In this document: one piece after another, positions 50,607 through 59,904 of the stretch
Position numbering within the stretch: position 1 is the first letter of the stretch
Layout of the letters: each line of letters opens with the position of its first letter
Assembly (NCBI GenBank): GCA_904501755.1
Contig: CAJGBV010000008.1
Span: forward strand, 1-64,000
DNA: 64,000 nucleotides
Source of the DNA: Clostridiaceae bacterium
GTDB lineage: Bacteria > Bacillota > Clostridia > Oscillospirales > Acutalibacteraceae
Direction: 5' to 3'
Program-made: the position numbers and the translations under genes
The notes under the pieces: generated by a model
Databases searched by the model: none
What the model saw: only the letters and a program-made list of their open reading frames with translations
What the model was told of the DNA's origin: nothing

Positions 50607-53600
50607 TTATTTTGCGGAATGGGTTAAATCAATTCCGTTTACACTTCTGTTTACAGTATCGGAGTAAACTGTGTGTTCTTTGCCGTTTGCATCAACAAAG
50701 GTTACATAACCTCTTACAATAAGCTTGGAATCATAAAGTGCTTCGGTAAAGCCCTTAACGTATGTTGAGAAGGTCATTACGCCATCTGCATATTCCCAAC
50801 ATTCATCAAAGTTATCTTTCTTAACACTAGATTTCTTTACACCAGCGGTGTTAAGAGAGAAGCCTGTGTATTTACCATCGGCTGCAGTATATTTACCGAT
50901 AGCACCGTTCTGATAGATAAATCCACGAGCCACAACGGTATACTCTTCGTCACCAAGCTTGATGGTAGAACCATCTTCGGTTGCATAGTTGAAGTAGAAA
51001 CGCATTGCCTGACTGGTTGCAGTCTGCATTGCATCACTGTTAAGTATAGATGCACCATTTTCGCCAACTGCTACACCGAGATCTTCGTAAACGATATCAG
51101 CAATGTAGATTTCGTTATCACATCCTGTAAGGTCATGAGCAGTAATGTCCTGAGAGAACCAGACGTAGAAGAATTCTCTTACGCTTGACTTGGTATCATC
51201 AATACCGTCAACTGCTGCATAATAACCTGCTGCATCATAGGTTACATAGTATGTAAAGTCATACCAGGTATCTCCTGCAACAACCTTAGCGGTTGTGATG
51301 TCGTTATATGCTGCGATATGAGTAGTAGTTCCCCAAATGTTGTTAGCAATACCTGCTGCAAAATGTACGCCCATATTGGACTCGAACTTGTCAGCCTTAA
51401 TGGAGAAGCTTACCTTATAGGTGTGACCGTCAACAGCCTTGCCCATACGGAATACCTGAGTAGACTTGTTATAGTGGTCTTTAACTTCAGCAAGCTTTTC
51501 AGCGTCTGTTGCATTAGGCTTTACGTGAGAATTGATGTTAGTATCAACAGCAGGGTCCTTGCCAATCATATACTCGTCATAACCTATAGAGTTATAGTAA
51601 ATAGCAGGAACGTCCACACCGTCTTTCTCAGTGTATTTCTTTTCCATCTGAGTACCGAAGAAGTTGGTTTCAGAAGAAACAACATATTCAGGTACCATCA
51701 TATAGTCAGCGTTGTAGTAGTTGATAGCGTTGCCGTTACCGTAAACTACGTCGCTCTTTAATACAGGATACTGAGTAATCTTTTCAAGATACCAGTTGCT
51801 GTCAGGGTTGCCGGTCTCTTTATATGCATTTGCGCCAGCCTGACCAACAGCTATAGCAGTTTCATAACCTGTACCCTTTTCATAAGAGGTATAGGTAGCA
51901 GCACCTTCGCCTTCACCAATCTCGATAAGGGTAATAGAAGAAATTCTGATTTCAGGATAGTCTACATACTCATAAGGATAATAGGTTTTTCCACCTGCTT
52001 CATAAGATTCAAGTCCGTTGCCGTCGTCAGCTAAGCGTCTACCCATAGCACCGGATACACTGTAGTGGAGAGAGAATACAGGAACGCTGTCTGTAAAGTT
52101 GCCTGTTGTAATATGGAATGTATAGGTGTGATTTTCACCCTTTGGCTTATCTGCTACGGTAGCAGCATAAGAACCGGACATAAGAGACATTGCGTTGGAA
52201 GTATACTGATGGAATGTACCTGCATTATACCACTCAGCCACATTATCAAGCTTAGCAAGCTTTCTACCGGCGTTTAAGGTAACTTCAAGAGTACCGTGAC
52301 CGATAATTTCATAGTTAAGAACAGCTGCATACTTGGTATTTGGCTTAGCCATCATTACCTGACCGTTTTCATCTCTTAGGGTGTAGTTACCGGTAACGCC
52401 CCAACCAACGTGGGAAACTTCGCCAACAACACCTGGTTGTTCGTAAGCGATCATCTGAGAGGTACTTGATGTCTGGTCGACTCCAGTTGTCTTAGAAGGA
52501 TTCCATATTGCTATAGAACCGGTAGGATTCTTACCAATCTTAACGTAACCTGCAGTACCTGTGGAGTTAGAATCCCAACCTGAACCTTCTTTAAAGTTGT
52601 AGTCCTGTAAATAGGTTTCGCCGTTCATAACAGCAAAGCCCTTCTTTGCAGCGACACTTAAGGTATAGGTTTTACCCTCGGTATAATCAGCATAATTGCC
52701 CCATTTTGCATAGAGGTGAGCTTCAGGAGTATCAGTGTTAGGAACGGTAAAGGTTGTTCCTGCAGAAACAGTGAGTGCTTCATTGGTATACCAACCCATA
52801 AAGTACTTACCTGCAGGAGCAGTTGCGGGAACATAAGCAATGTTATTGGTACCTACAACGATACCGTCGGTAACAACCTTATCCTCGGTTACACCGTCAT
52901 TATGATGATAGATAACCTTAGCGGGTTCTACAAACTTAGCGTAAAGGTCAACACTGAGAACGCCGGTTGTGGGCATAGTGATAGAAGAGCCAACAAGGGT
53001 ATCAGCAGCAAAGTCTTCGCTTGTATACCAGCCATCAAATACCATACCTTCGGGAGCTGTAGGTGCAGCAGCATCGATAGTATATGCAGCACCTGCAGTA
53101 GTGCTTACAACCTTATCATTAGCACCATTATTATAGTGATAGGTAACCTTAGATACGTTTTCTTCACAAACTATATCATCAAAGTATACAACACAGTCTC
53201 TTGCATTTGCATAAGTAACATTAGGTGTTTTTGCAATGAAAGCAATTGCCTGACCGCCGTATGTGTTTGCGGCAAGGTCGGTTGCACTAACAGAAAGCAC
53301 ACCCGTCTTCCAGCCGCCTGTTGCCTTTTTATCAATAACAAAGGTACCGGCAAGGTCCTTCAGACCGCCACCCCAGATATTACCTGTGGAAATCTGCTTG
53401 GTGGTAATGTTTACATTATAAGCCATATCCTCAGGTACATAATATTTAAATGTAATCTTGTAATTGTAGGTATATTTGCCGTATGCACCAAGACCCTTTA
53501 CCATAAACATACCCTGCTCTACTTCGCTGGAGATACGAGTTTTATAATATTTATTTGCTTCAAAAGTGGGAGCAGAAGTAAGTTTTGAGAAGGTATCGGT

Positions 53601-56003
53601 TTCTGCATCATAAGAATAATATGCGGCATAGTTTGTAGTCCAATCAGAAGGCGCTGCAGTTAACACATTAAGGTTAGTATTTTCATACTTCATTGACTTA
53701 TTGCCTTCATAAGCAATTTCGTCGGTTACCATAGCATTAGTGAGCCATTTATTGTTAACATAGTCATAGGACTGATTATAAGACTCAAAGCTCATTTTGT
53801 TGGTTCTTCTAAGCTCATAAACATTAAGCGCTGTACCATCGGAAACCTCGGGAACAGGAATATATTCATTAGCAGAAAGGGACCAAACAGCGTCATATTC
53901 ATTAGTTACACAGCCATCTAGTTTTGGAGTTGTAAGTTCGGGATATTCAATCTTCTGACCCTTAGAAACACCAACCTTTGAGGTTGAACCGCCTACATAA
54001 TTAAAGGTAACTGCTGCTACTTCTTCTACCTTAATTTCCTTAATGGTGATTGCAGGAGCATCAATAACCTGATAAATCGGGAAGCCGTTACCATCAACCT
54101 GATCGGTCTTTTTACCGATAACACCAAAACCACGCAAGGTCACACCTACAACAGGAACAAAGTCTGCCGCGCCACTTGCTACGCTAAAGGTTTCGGTTAC
54201 AAAGTCATCGGTTGCATTGTGGTAGTAAATATAAGAACCCTTATTAACAAGCTCTTTGTTGTTTGTAGTGGTAGCCCAATTAGCAGCGTTAGCCTTGCTA
54301 TAGCCAATACTTGCGACTGCGAAAGAACCGGTTGTTACTCCGACATCTTGCCATCCGTCAGCGAAGTGTTCTACCTTATAGGTAAGAGTAATGTTGTATG
54401 TTGTATTTGGTTTTGCAACAAAAGGAGTACCGTCCTCGCGGTAAACGGTTACAAAAGAGGTCTCGCCCCAACCGGATGTTGCGTAAGTTCCATCGCCAAA
54501 TGATTTGGTGTTAGTAGTATTTACAGTTGCGCCCGAATCATTAAGTTTTTGTAGTACAAATGGGGAGAGTGATCTGCCGTTAAGGGTGGTATTACCTACT
54601 GTTATTGTACCTGCAGGTTTACCATCAACAGCCTTAGGATAGTTTTTAATACCACTATCGGTTGCATCTACAGCAGCCCAACCGCCACCGTTTGTTTGTG
54701 CGTAATAGGTATCGCCGCTAACAAAAGGAACCTCAAGGGTGCCGTTATTGTTTATAGCAGTCTGAGCTAAAGCCTTAGTACTCCAGTCGTTTGTTGTAGA
54801 GGTTAAGTAAGTCTTATAGCCTGCATAAAGCTTTGTGGGTGCGCCCTCAGCAATAGTAACAGTAGCAGAGGTGTGAAGCTTGGTTAAAGCTTTATCGGTG
54901 TACCAACCTGCAAAGTATTTACCGGCAGGAGCGGTAGGAACAGAAAGAGCTACAGTTTCACCGGGAGTACCCTTATGAGTTGTAACATTGCCGTTGCCAT
55001 CGTCTAAAACAACAGAACCTACGCCAACTTCGTAAACAGTAAGACCGGTAATATAGTATTCACCGTAAGCGTTGTGATACCAGTTACCCTCAGCATCCTG
55101 AAGATTTGAAGTTGCCTTTTCATCCTTACCGGGATAATAGTAGAAACCGTAACCGCCGGGGAGAGATAAAGCAAGAAGGTTATTATAGTTTACGCCGTTA
55201 AAGGTATAGCTTCCGTCAGCATTCTTAGATACATTATATGTATTAGCAAGAACGTCATCGCTCTGCATAGTCAGAGTCTGGGTATAGCTATAAGCACAGC
55301 CTGTTGCAGAGGTACCATTATTATACTGTGTATCGGTACGGGCAGTAAAGGTGTTAACGCTACCTGATGTTGCTTTATCATAAGCCTGTAAAGTAACATC
55401 ATCACTTGCGTTAGCTACCATATTAAAGCCTGCGTTCCAATAAGCGAGCTGAGGACCGGCGTAAAGACCGGCATAGCCGTTCATAGTACCTGTTGCATAT
55501 TGAAGCAACACTTTCTTGCCACCATCATCGGTATAATAAGCGTTATAACGGACACCGTCACTAGCATTAGTTATCGCACCATCAAGTCTTGTATAAGGCT
55601 CGATATGAGGACGGCACCATGCACCTGCACCGCGGGTAACAGAGAAATCCCACTTAACAACATATTGTTTGCCTGCTTCAAGAACAACAGGAGTTCCGTC
55701 AGCCTGAAGAGGAACAAACATACCATTGTTGTTGGTGTTGGTACGCACATAAAGAGCATCCTTACCGTTTAAATTTCCATAACCGATTTCTGCAACGTTA
55801 TTACTTTTTGCAGCAAAATCGTAGGAAGTTCCGTCAGGATTTACAGGATTAGCATAATCCGTGTAAATATTTTCTTTACTGAAGTCAAAGCTCCAGTAAT
55901 GCTCGTATGTATTGTCTACGGTTTCCACAGCGTTAGCAGGGAAAATGAACATAGAAAAAATCATACACAGAGCGAGTAAAATGCTTAGTAATTTTTTCAT
56001 CAT
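50607..56003 (-). CDS. Giant secreted multidomain protein with InlB-type repeats
   Basis: 1,798 aa from ATG 56003, 6 bp after AGGAG; an ATG 54 bp upstream has no site. The N-terminal signal peptide ends ANAVET. The protein contains three Listeria-Bacteroides repeats (GKYFAGWYTDKAL, GMVFDGWYTSEDF, GKYFMGWYTNEAL), several beta-sandwich, carbohydrate-binding-like regions, and the same WSLSANEYI and C-terminal YFNYATEDG...VRGYVTFVD...YSDTVNRSV modules as the GH16 protein. No catalytic domain was recognised. It is probably a surface or secreted glycan-binding partner. The two genes look like diverged relatives separated by a RAYT. Confidence 0.75.
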   Translation of the reverse strand: MMKKLLSILLALCMIFSMFIFPANAVETVDNTYEHYWSFDFSKENIYTDYANPVNPDGTSYDFAAKSNNVAEIGYGNLNGKDALYVRTNTNNNGMFVPLQADGTPVVLEAGKQYVVKWDFSVTRGAGAWCRPHIEPYTRLDGAITNASDGVRYNAYYTDDGGKKVLLQYATGTMNGYAGLYAGPQLAYWNAGFNMVANASDDVTLQAYDKATSGSVNTFTARTDTQYNNGTSATGCAYSYTQTLTMQSDDVLANTYNVSKNADGSYTFNGVNYNNLLALSLPGGYGFYYYPGKDEKATSNLQDAEGNWYHNAYGEYYITGLTVYEVGVGSVVLDDGNGNVTTHKGTPGETVALSVPTAPAGKYFAGWYTDKALTKLHTSATVTIAEGAPTKLYAGYKTYLTSTTNDWSTKALAQTAINNNGTLEVPFVSGDTYYAQTNGGGWAAVDATDSGIKNYPKAVDGKPAGTITVGNTTLNGRSLSPFVLQKLNDSGATVNTTNTKSFGDGTYATSGWGETSFVTVYREDGTPFVAKPNTTYNITLTYKVEHFADGWQDVGVTTGSFAVASIGYSKANAANWATTTNNKELVNKGSYIYYHNATDDFVTETFSVASGAADFVPVVGVTLRGFGVIGKKTDQVDGNGFPIYQVIDAPAITIKEIKVEEVAAVTFNYVGGSTSKVGVSKGQKIEYPELTTPKLDGCVTNEYDAVWSLSANEYIPVPEVSDGTALNVYELRRTNKMSFESYNQSYDYVNNKWLTNAMVTDEIAYEGNKSMKYENTNLNVLTAAPSDWTTNYAAYYSYDAETDTFSKLTSAPTFEANKYYKTRISSEVEQGMFMVKGLGAYGKYTYNYKITFKYYVPEDMAYNVNITTKQISTGNIWGGGLKDLAGTFVIDKKATGGWKTGVLSVSATDLAANTYGGQAIAFIAKTPNVTYANARDCVVYFDDIVCEENVSKVTYHYNNGANDKVVSTTAGAAYTIDAAAPTAPEGMVFDGWYTSEDFAADTLVGSSITMPTTGVLSVDLYAKFVEPAKVIYHHNDGVTEDKVVTDGIVVGTNNIAYVPATAPAGKYFMGWYTNEALTVSAGTTFTVPNTDTPEAHLYAKWGNYADYTEGKTYTLSVAAKKGFAVMNGETYLQDYNFKEGSGWDSNSTGTAGYVKIGKNPTGSIAIWNPSKTTGVDQTSSTSQMIAYEQPGVVGEVSHVGWGVTGNYTLRDENGQVMMAKPNTKYAAVLNYEIIGHGTLEVTLNAGRKLAKLDNVAEWYNAGTFHQYTSNAMSLMSGSYAATVADKPKGENHTYTFHITTGNFTDSVPVFSLHYSVSGAMGRRLADDGNGLESYEAGGKTYYPYEYVDYPEIRISSITLIEIGEGEGAATYTSYEKGTGYETAIAVGQAGANAYKETGNPDSNWYLEKITQYPVLKSDVVYGNGNAINYYNADYMMVPEYVVSSETNFFGTQMEKKYTEKDGVDVPAIYYNSIGYDEYMIGKDPAVDTNINSHVKPNATDAEKLAEVKDHYNKSTQVFRMGKAVDGHTYKVSFSIKADKFESNMGVHFAAGIANNIWGTTTHIAAYNDITTAKVVAGDTWYDFTYYVTYDAAGYYAAVDGIDDTKSSVREFFYVWFSQDITAHDLTGCDNEIYIADIVYEDLGVAVGENGASILNSDAMQTATSQAMRFYFNYATEDGSTIKLGDEEYTVVARGFIYQNGAIGKYTAADGKYTGFSLNTAGVKKSSVKKDNFDECWEYADGVMTFSTYVKGFTEALYDSKLIVRGYVTFVDANGKEHTVYSDTVNRSVNGIDLTHSAK

Positions 56004-56118
56004 ACAACTCTCCTTGTAGATATTTTTACACAATGATTGTAACACAAGCGATTTCAAATGTCAATCAAAATTTTTCTTAATTTTTTAATTATTTTGTCTA
56101 TAAGTATCAAACGTCAGA

Positions 56119-56285
56119 CATTAGACGTTAGATGTTAGACCTTTTAAGGCTCCCTCGTCAGAGGGAGCCTTTATTTGCCTTCACCATGGGTGACTCCCCA
56201 TAAGTATGGGGAGATGTCCGAAGGACAGAGGGGACGGGCCGCGGTAAGCGTGAAGGTGGCAGCCGTTAGGCTGACGGATGAGGGG
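56119..56285. repeat. Complex hairpin/repeat region, MITE-like
   Basis: A TTAGACGTTAGATGTTAGACC-like microrepeat is followed by the hairpin GGCTCCCTC GTCA GAGGGAGCC (56149-56170). A 100-bp segment then follows with ACTCCCCATAAGTATGGGGA and AGGTGGCAGCCGTTAGGCTG, ending GATGAGGGG. It resembles the hairpin-rich elements common in gut Firmicutes. No gene is seen between 56004 and 56636. Confidence 0.5.
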
Positions 56286-56325
56286 ATTATAACACAGTGT
56301 TATTTTTTTATAATAACGCCGTTCG

Positions 56326-56495
56326 CGGCGGCACCAAGGCACCGCCCTACACAACAGCCGTAATATATATTGAACATTCGTAGGGGCGGATAAATTATCC
56401 GCCCGTTTGGTTTGCGGGAGGATAAACTATCCTCCCCTACGCTGTAGCCGTAAGTTTTCATTGTACATCCGTAGGGCAGGGGCTTGCTCCTGCCG
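56326..56495. repeat. Array of four REP-family palindromes
   Basis: Members at 56326-56350 (GGCACCAAGGCACCGCC type), 56380-56405 (GGCGGATAAATTATCCGCC), 56415-56440 (GGAGGATAAACTATCCTCC) and 56471-56495 (GGGCAGGGGCTTGCTCCTGC). GTAGGG heads alternate in orientation and share TGAACATTCG flanks, as in bacterial interspersed mosaic elements. Confidence 0.8.
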
Positions 56496-56636
56496 AAAGC
56501 CTTTATCCCACAAACAATGCCATATAATTTTCTTGTTGAAATTTGTTTAAATAACCGCTATAATATTTTTGGAATAAGGTAGGTCTACAACGGTAGGCGG
56601 TTTAAATCTTGCCCTCGGAAACGGGGGTGATGCCCT

Positions 56637-56726
56637 ATGTACATAACTAATCAGGATTTATTTCAGTTTAGTATAGTTATAATTTCGGTTATAACTCTTG
56701 TAATAACGGTCATAAAAAAGAAATAA
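56637..56726 (+). CDS. Small hydrophobic type I toxin-like peptide
   Basis: 29 aa: MYITNQDLFQFSIVI continues as a hydrophobic stretch rich in Ile, Val and Thr and ends in three Lys. It resembles the holin-like/TxpA-BsrG type I toxins of Firmicutes. A strong GGGGGTGAT ribosome-binding site precedes ATG 56637. Its 5' leader (AATAAGGTAGGTC...GCCCTC) is nearly complementary to the 3' flank (GAGGGC...ACCTTATT, 56774-56806), which could fold the mRNA end to end and hide the ribosome-binding site. An antisense transcript overlaps its 3' end. Confidence 0.65.
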   Translation: MYITNQDLFQFSIVIISVITLVITVIKKK

Positions 56727-56807
56727 TCGCCCCGTCCTGAGAAAACGAGCGATTATTCTTTAATCATTCTTCTGAGGGCAAACCGTCTATACGATTTACC
56801 TTATTTC
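56720..56807 (-). ncRNA. Predicted antisense antitoxin RNA
   Basis: A perfect minus-strand promoter (56814-56841) would start an RNA near 56807. It would end at the shared hairpin 56722-56757, followed by TCTTTTTT on this strand. The ~90-nt RNA overlaps the 3' end of the toxin mRNA, as in the TxpA/RatA and BsrG/SR4 pairs. No coding frame was recognised in it. Confidence 0.6.
56722..56762. terminator. Bidirectional terminator shared by toxin mRNA and antisense RNA
   Basis: AATAATCGC / GCGATTATT around an 18-nt loop, with T runs on both strands. Confidence 0.75.
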
Positions 56808-56813
56808 ACTTAT

Positions 56814-56841
56814 ATTATACCAAATCTTTCACAAATGTCAA
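56814..56841 (-). promoter_or_regulatory. Consensus promoter of the antisense RNA
   Basis: On the minus strand a perfect TTGACA (56836-56841), 16-bp spacer and perfect TATAAT (56814-56819). Confidence 0.8.
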
Positions 56842-56870
56842 GCACTCGTTTCGGGTGCTTTTTCTTTTTG

Positions 56871-56893
56871 CGGGAGGATAAATTATCCGCCCG
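56871..56893. repeat. Chimeric REP-family palindrome
   Basis: CGGGAGGATAAATTATCCGC: one arm is of the GGAGG type and the other of the CCGCC type, so the hairpin has a mismatch. Confidence 0.7.
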
Positions 56894-56947
56894 CGTGAAT
56901 GTTGAATAAAAATTTTTCATATATTTATCCGAAAGGGCGGAAATTAT

Positions 56948-58435
56948 ATGAAAAAGACTTTGTTTATAAAAAATGCGGTTATTCTCACCGTAACAGGAAC
57001 TATACTTCGTTTTTTAGGTATTATATTTAAGGTATGGTTAGCGGGAAGCATAGGAAGTGAGGGAATAGGGCTTTATCACATTGTTTTTTCCCTTTACACC
57101 CTGGCTTCTACCTTTGCCTCTTCGGGAATAACCATAGCCGTCACCCGCCTTTGTGCCGACGAACAGGCTATTGGCAACAAAAAGGGGATTATACTTATAA
57201 TAAGAAAAGCAACCATTATAGCTTTATCGGTTGCTATTTTTACCTTTATATTTCTTATATTCGGTGCGGATTTTATTTCTTCAAAGCTACTATCCGACAG
57301 CCGAGCAGCAATGTCGATATGTGTTTTTGCTTTTTCGCTACCATTTATGGCGGTTTCCTCAGTAGTAAAGGGATATTTTGCCTCAAGACGAAAGGTATGG
57401 GCAAACTCCACCGCTGTACTTATTGAACAAATAGTAAGAATTGTATTCTGCATTATTTTTATAAAAAAGCTTTCTGTTTTTGGGGTAGCCGGTGCCGTTG
57501 CAGGAGTGATGGCAGGGGATACCCTTGCGGAAATAGTTTCCTGTTGTTACATATATATAATGTATACAATGGATATAAAAAGGGTTATCAGCGAAAACGC
57601 CGACAACAGCTTTCGCCGATACGCTCAGCTTCTTCGCATTGCAGTTCCCATTACCTTTAGCCGATATGCCGTATCACTGCTCAGAACGGCAGAAAACATA
57701 GTAGTTCCAAAGTCGCTTACCAAAGCGGGAGGGGATTATTCAGCAGCTCTTTCTATTTTCGGCGCTTTAAAAGGAATGGCTTTACCCGTTCTTTTCTTTC
57801 CGTCCTCACTTTTAAACGCCTTCTCGTCACTACTTATACCCGAAATGAGTGAAGCTCTTGTAAGAAACAAACCGCAAATAATACGGGGGAGTGTATCAAA
57901 AACTCTGAAAACCACCTGGCTTATGGGGGTTATATTCGCCTGTATATTCTTTTTTTGCGGTGAAAAAATCGGAGTCTTTATATACAGCGACTCCGATTCG
58001 GGTTATCTTATTCACATCTTAGCCCCCCTTGTACCGCTGATGTATCTTGACAGCATAAGTGACGGCATTTTAAAAGGCCTGGACAAACAGCTTTTTACCT
58101 TTCGCACATCGGTTATCGACTCGGCACTGAGGGTTTTACTTATACTTGTTTTTGTACCTCGCTACAGCATAGACGGTTTTATTGTGATTATGTTTGCAAG
58201 TAACATTTTCACAAGCTTTATGAATGTAGGAAAGGTATTAAGCATAACAGAAATAAAACCAAAGTTGTTTACAACAGTTTTACTGCCAATTCTTTCAGCC
58301 GCAGGAATAACCATGCTGTTCTGTTCGCTTTTTTCCTTTATTTCAAGCACATTAATTTATATTTTAGCCGTATCGGTGTTTTCGGTGCTTTTGTATGGTG
58401 GGTTTGTTGTTTGTTTTGGAATTTGGGAGCAGTAG
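56948..58435 (+). CDS. SpoVB/MurJ-like polysaccharide flippase
   Basis: 495 aa with about 14 membrane segments; an MVF/MATE-type flippase. GLYHIVFSLYTLASTFASSGI near the start and the SpoVB-like TAENIVVPKSL region point to the stage V sporulation protein B branch, which acts in spore cortex peptidoglycan synthesis. A vegetative lipid II or polysaccharide role is possible. GGGCGG lies before ATG 56948, a weak site with an AAAGG core upstream. The TAG stop is inside a REP palindrome (GTAGGGGCGG). Confidence 0.85.
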   Translation: MKKTLFIKNAVILTVTGTILRFLGIIFKVWLAGSIGSEGIGLYHIVFSLYTLASTFASSGITIAVTRLCADEQAIGNKKGIILIIRKATIIALSVAIFTFIFLIFGADFISSKLLSDSRAAMSICVFAFSLPFMAVSSVVKGYFASRRKVWANSTAVLIEQIVRIVFCIIFIKKLSVFGVAGAVAGVMAGDTLAEIVSCCYIYIMYTMDIKRVISENADNSFRRYAQLLRIAVPITFSRYAVSLLRTAENIVVPKSLTKAGGDYSAALSIFGALKGMALPVLFFPSSLLNAFSSLLIPEMSEALVRNKPQIIRGSVSKTLKTTWLMGVIFACIFFFCGEKIGVFIYSDSDSGYLIHILAPLVPLMYLDSISDGILKGLDKQLFTFRTSVIDSALRVLLILVFVPRYSIDGFIVIMFASNIFTSFMNVGKVLSITEIKPKLFTTVLLPILSAAGITMLFCSLFSFISSTLIYILAVSVFSVLLYGGFVVCFGIWEQ

Positions 58436-58608
58436 GGGCGGATAAATTATCCGCCTGTTTGATTTGCGGGAGGATAAATTATCCTCCCCTACACTGTAGC
58501 CGTAAATATATATTGAACATTCGTAGGGCAGGGGCTTGCTCCTGCCGTTCAGGTATGCACAAACATAAATATATTAAACATCCGTAGGGGCGGATAAATT
58601 ATCCGCCC
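58432..58608. repeat. Array of four REP-family palindromes
   Basis: Members at 58432-58455, 58467-58492, 58523-58547 and 58584-58608, in the order GGCGGATAA, GGAGGATAA, GGGCAGGGGCTTGCTCC and GGCGGATAA types, parallel to the array at 56380-56495 with the same GTAGCCGTAA and TGAACATTCG linkers. The first copy provides the stop codon of the flippase gene. Confidence 0.85.
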
Positions 58609-58639
58609 GTTTAGGAAAGTTAGTATTATGTTGTGGTTA

Positions 58640-59389
58640 TTACAATTTACCACACAATATATTGTGGTTTCTTGTTATAACCGCCTCGCCACGCCAATTA
58701 TACGGGCGGTTTACGGAATCTTCACCTACAACATATTCGTTTCTATAGCATTCTATAAACTCTTTTATATTGCTCTTTGCTTTATTCTTATTCATAGGGC
58801 AAACTTCTGAACAAATATCACAGCCCCAAACACTGCCATTATTTCTTATAAGCTCTTGTTCGCTTTCACTAAGCAGTTTTTTCTTCTGAGTAACGGCAGA
58901 CAAACATTTTTCCTTACAAAGTGCAACAGGACATTTTTCCTTACAAAGCCCACAATTAAGACATTCATTATATTGTCCTGTGCTTTTGATATACAAATCG
59001 GTTACAATTTCGCCTATAAATACAAAGCTACCGTATTTATCATTTATAAGAAGTCCGTTTTTACCCCGTACACCAAGACCTGCATTTACGGCAGCAAACA
59101 CCTCCGGTATAGGTGAATTATCGGTAAAACCAACAAATTTATTATTGGGATATTCTTTTTTAAGGTCGTCAATTATGCTATTTAAATATTCCATAACGAT
59201 TATATGATAATCAGCCACAGCGGCATAGCGACTGATATTTTTTGGTTTTTCATCATTTATCTTATAAGGAAAGGCAAATAATATAATACTTTTCGCGTTA
59301 TTTGGCAGTTTTTCTTTATTTCTGCAGTTAATTAGTTTATCTTCAACAGCAGAAAAATCACAAACGCCGTATTCAAAATCAAACTTCAT
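58640..59389 (-). CDS. Epoxyqueuosine reductase-like (QueG/DUF1730) iron-sulfur protein
   Basis: 249 aa. The N-terminal part resembles the cobalamin-binding DUF1730 domain (SIILFAFPY, PEVFAAVNAGLGVRGKNGLLIN), and the C-terminal part has two [4Fe-4S] motifs, CLNCGLCKEKCPVALC and CDICSEVCPMNK. True QueG proteins are ~350-380 aa with C-terminal HEAT repeats, which are missing, so a different reductase role is possible. Its ATG overlaps the tadA stop (ATGA), linking it to another tRNA-modifying gene. Confidence 0.8.
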   Translation of the reverse strand: MKFDFEYGVCDFSAVEDKLINCRNKEKLPNNAKSIILFAFPYKINDEKPKNISRYAAVADYHIIVMEYLNSIIDDLKKEYPNNKFVGFTDNSPIPEVFAAVNAGLGVRGKNGLLINDKYGSFVFIGEIVTDLYIKSTGQYNECLNCGLCKEKCPVALCKEKCLSAVTQKKKLLSESEQELIRNNGSVWGCDICSEVCPMNKNKAKSNIKEFIECYRNEYVVGEDSVNRPYNWRGEAVITRNHNILCGKL

Positions 59390-59829
59390 TTTCTCAGTTC
59401 CTTAAAAAAGTTTTTAACAATAGCGGTACATTCTTCCTCACAGATACCACCGTATATTTCGGGTTTGAAATCATAATTAAGAGTGGCAAGGTTGACCACC
59501 GAATCAAAAGAGCCCATTTTCAAATCATAAGAGCCGAATACAACAGTTTTTATTCTTGCATTAATAATCGCCCCTGCGCACATAGGACAAGGCTCCATAG
59601 TAATATAAATTTCACAGTCATCAAGCCGCCAAGAGCCAAGACAACGACAAGCCTCTTTAATCGCGTTTATTTCAGCGTGGCCGAGAGCCGACTGTTCGGT
59701 TTCTCTTGTATTATGTCCTTTTGCAATAACCTTGCCTTCCTTGACAATAACCGCACCTACAGGAATTTCACCCATTTTTGCAGCAAGTCGAGCCTCGTCG
59801 ATTGCAAGTTTCATAAATTGTTTGTTCAT
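59386..59829 (-). CDS. tadA: tRNA-specific adenosine deaminase
   Basis: 147 aa zinc deaminase that converts A34 to inosine in tRNA-Arg(ACG). It has the zinc and catalytic motifs HAE (residues 51-53) and PCPMC (80-84), plus VGAVIVKEGKVIAKGHN. It is full length. A CCCTAAA-type fragment and the first parS-bearing terminator lie just upstream of it; it overlaps the QueG-like gene by 4 bp. Confidence 0.95.
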   Translation of the reverse strand: MNKQFMKLAIDEARLAAKMGEIPVGAVIVKEGKVIAKGHNTRETEQSALGHAEINAIKEACRCLGSWRLDDCEIYITMEPCPMCAGAIINARIKTVVFGSYDLKMGSFDSVVNLATLNYDFKPEIYGGICEEECTAIVKNFFKELRK

Positions 59830-59857
59830 ATATGTTCCTTTCTATTCCTTTGTCCCT

Positions 59858-59897
59858 AAAAAACCCGTATGTTTCACGTGAAACATACGGGTTTTTT
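59858..59897. terminator. Terminator of the CPBP gene built around a parS site
   Basis: A perfect 40-bp palindrome, AAAAAACCCGTATGTTTCAC followed by its exact reverse complement. Its centre (59870-59885) is the perfect parS sequence TGTTTCACGTGAAACA. It serves as terminator for the minus-strand gene at 59921 and, by sequence, as a ParB loading site. Confidence 0.9.
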
Positions 59898-59904
59898 AAT
59901 TATT

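Noticed and set aside
52716..53588. 290-aa open frame on the plus strand, opposite the second giant gene
   Set aside because: Low-complexity, cysteine- and serine-rich product with no motif or ribosome-binding site; the minus strand encodes a coherent secreted multidomain protein.
56175..56363. 62-aa plus-strand frame
   Set aside because: It runs through hairpin and REP-family repeats and has no coding signature.
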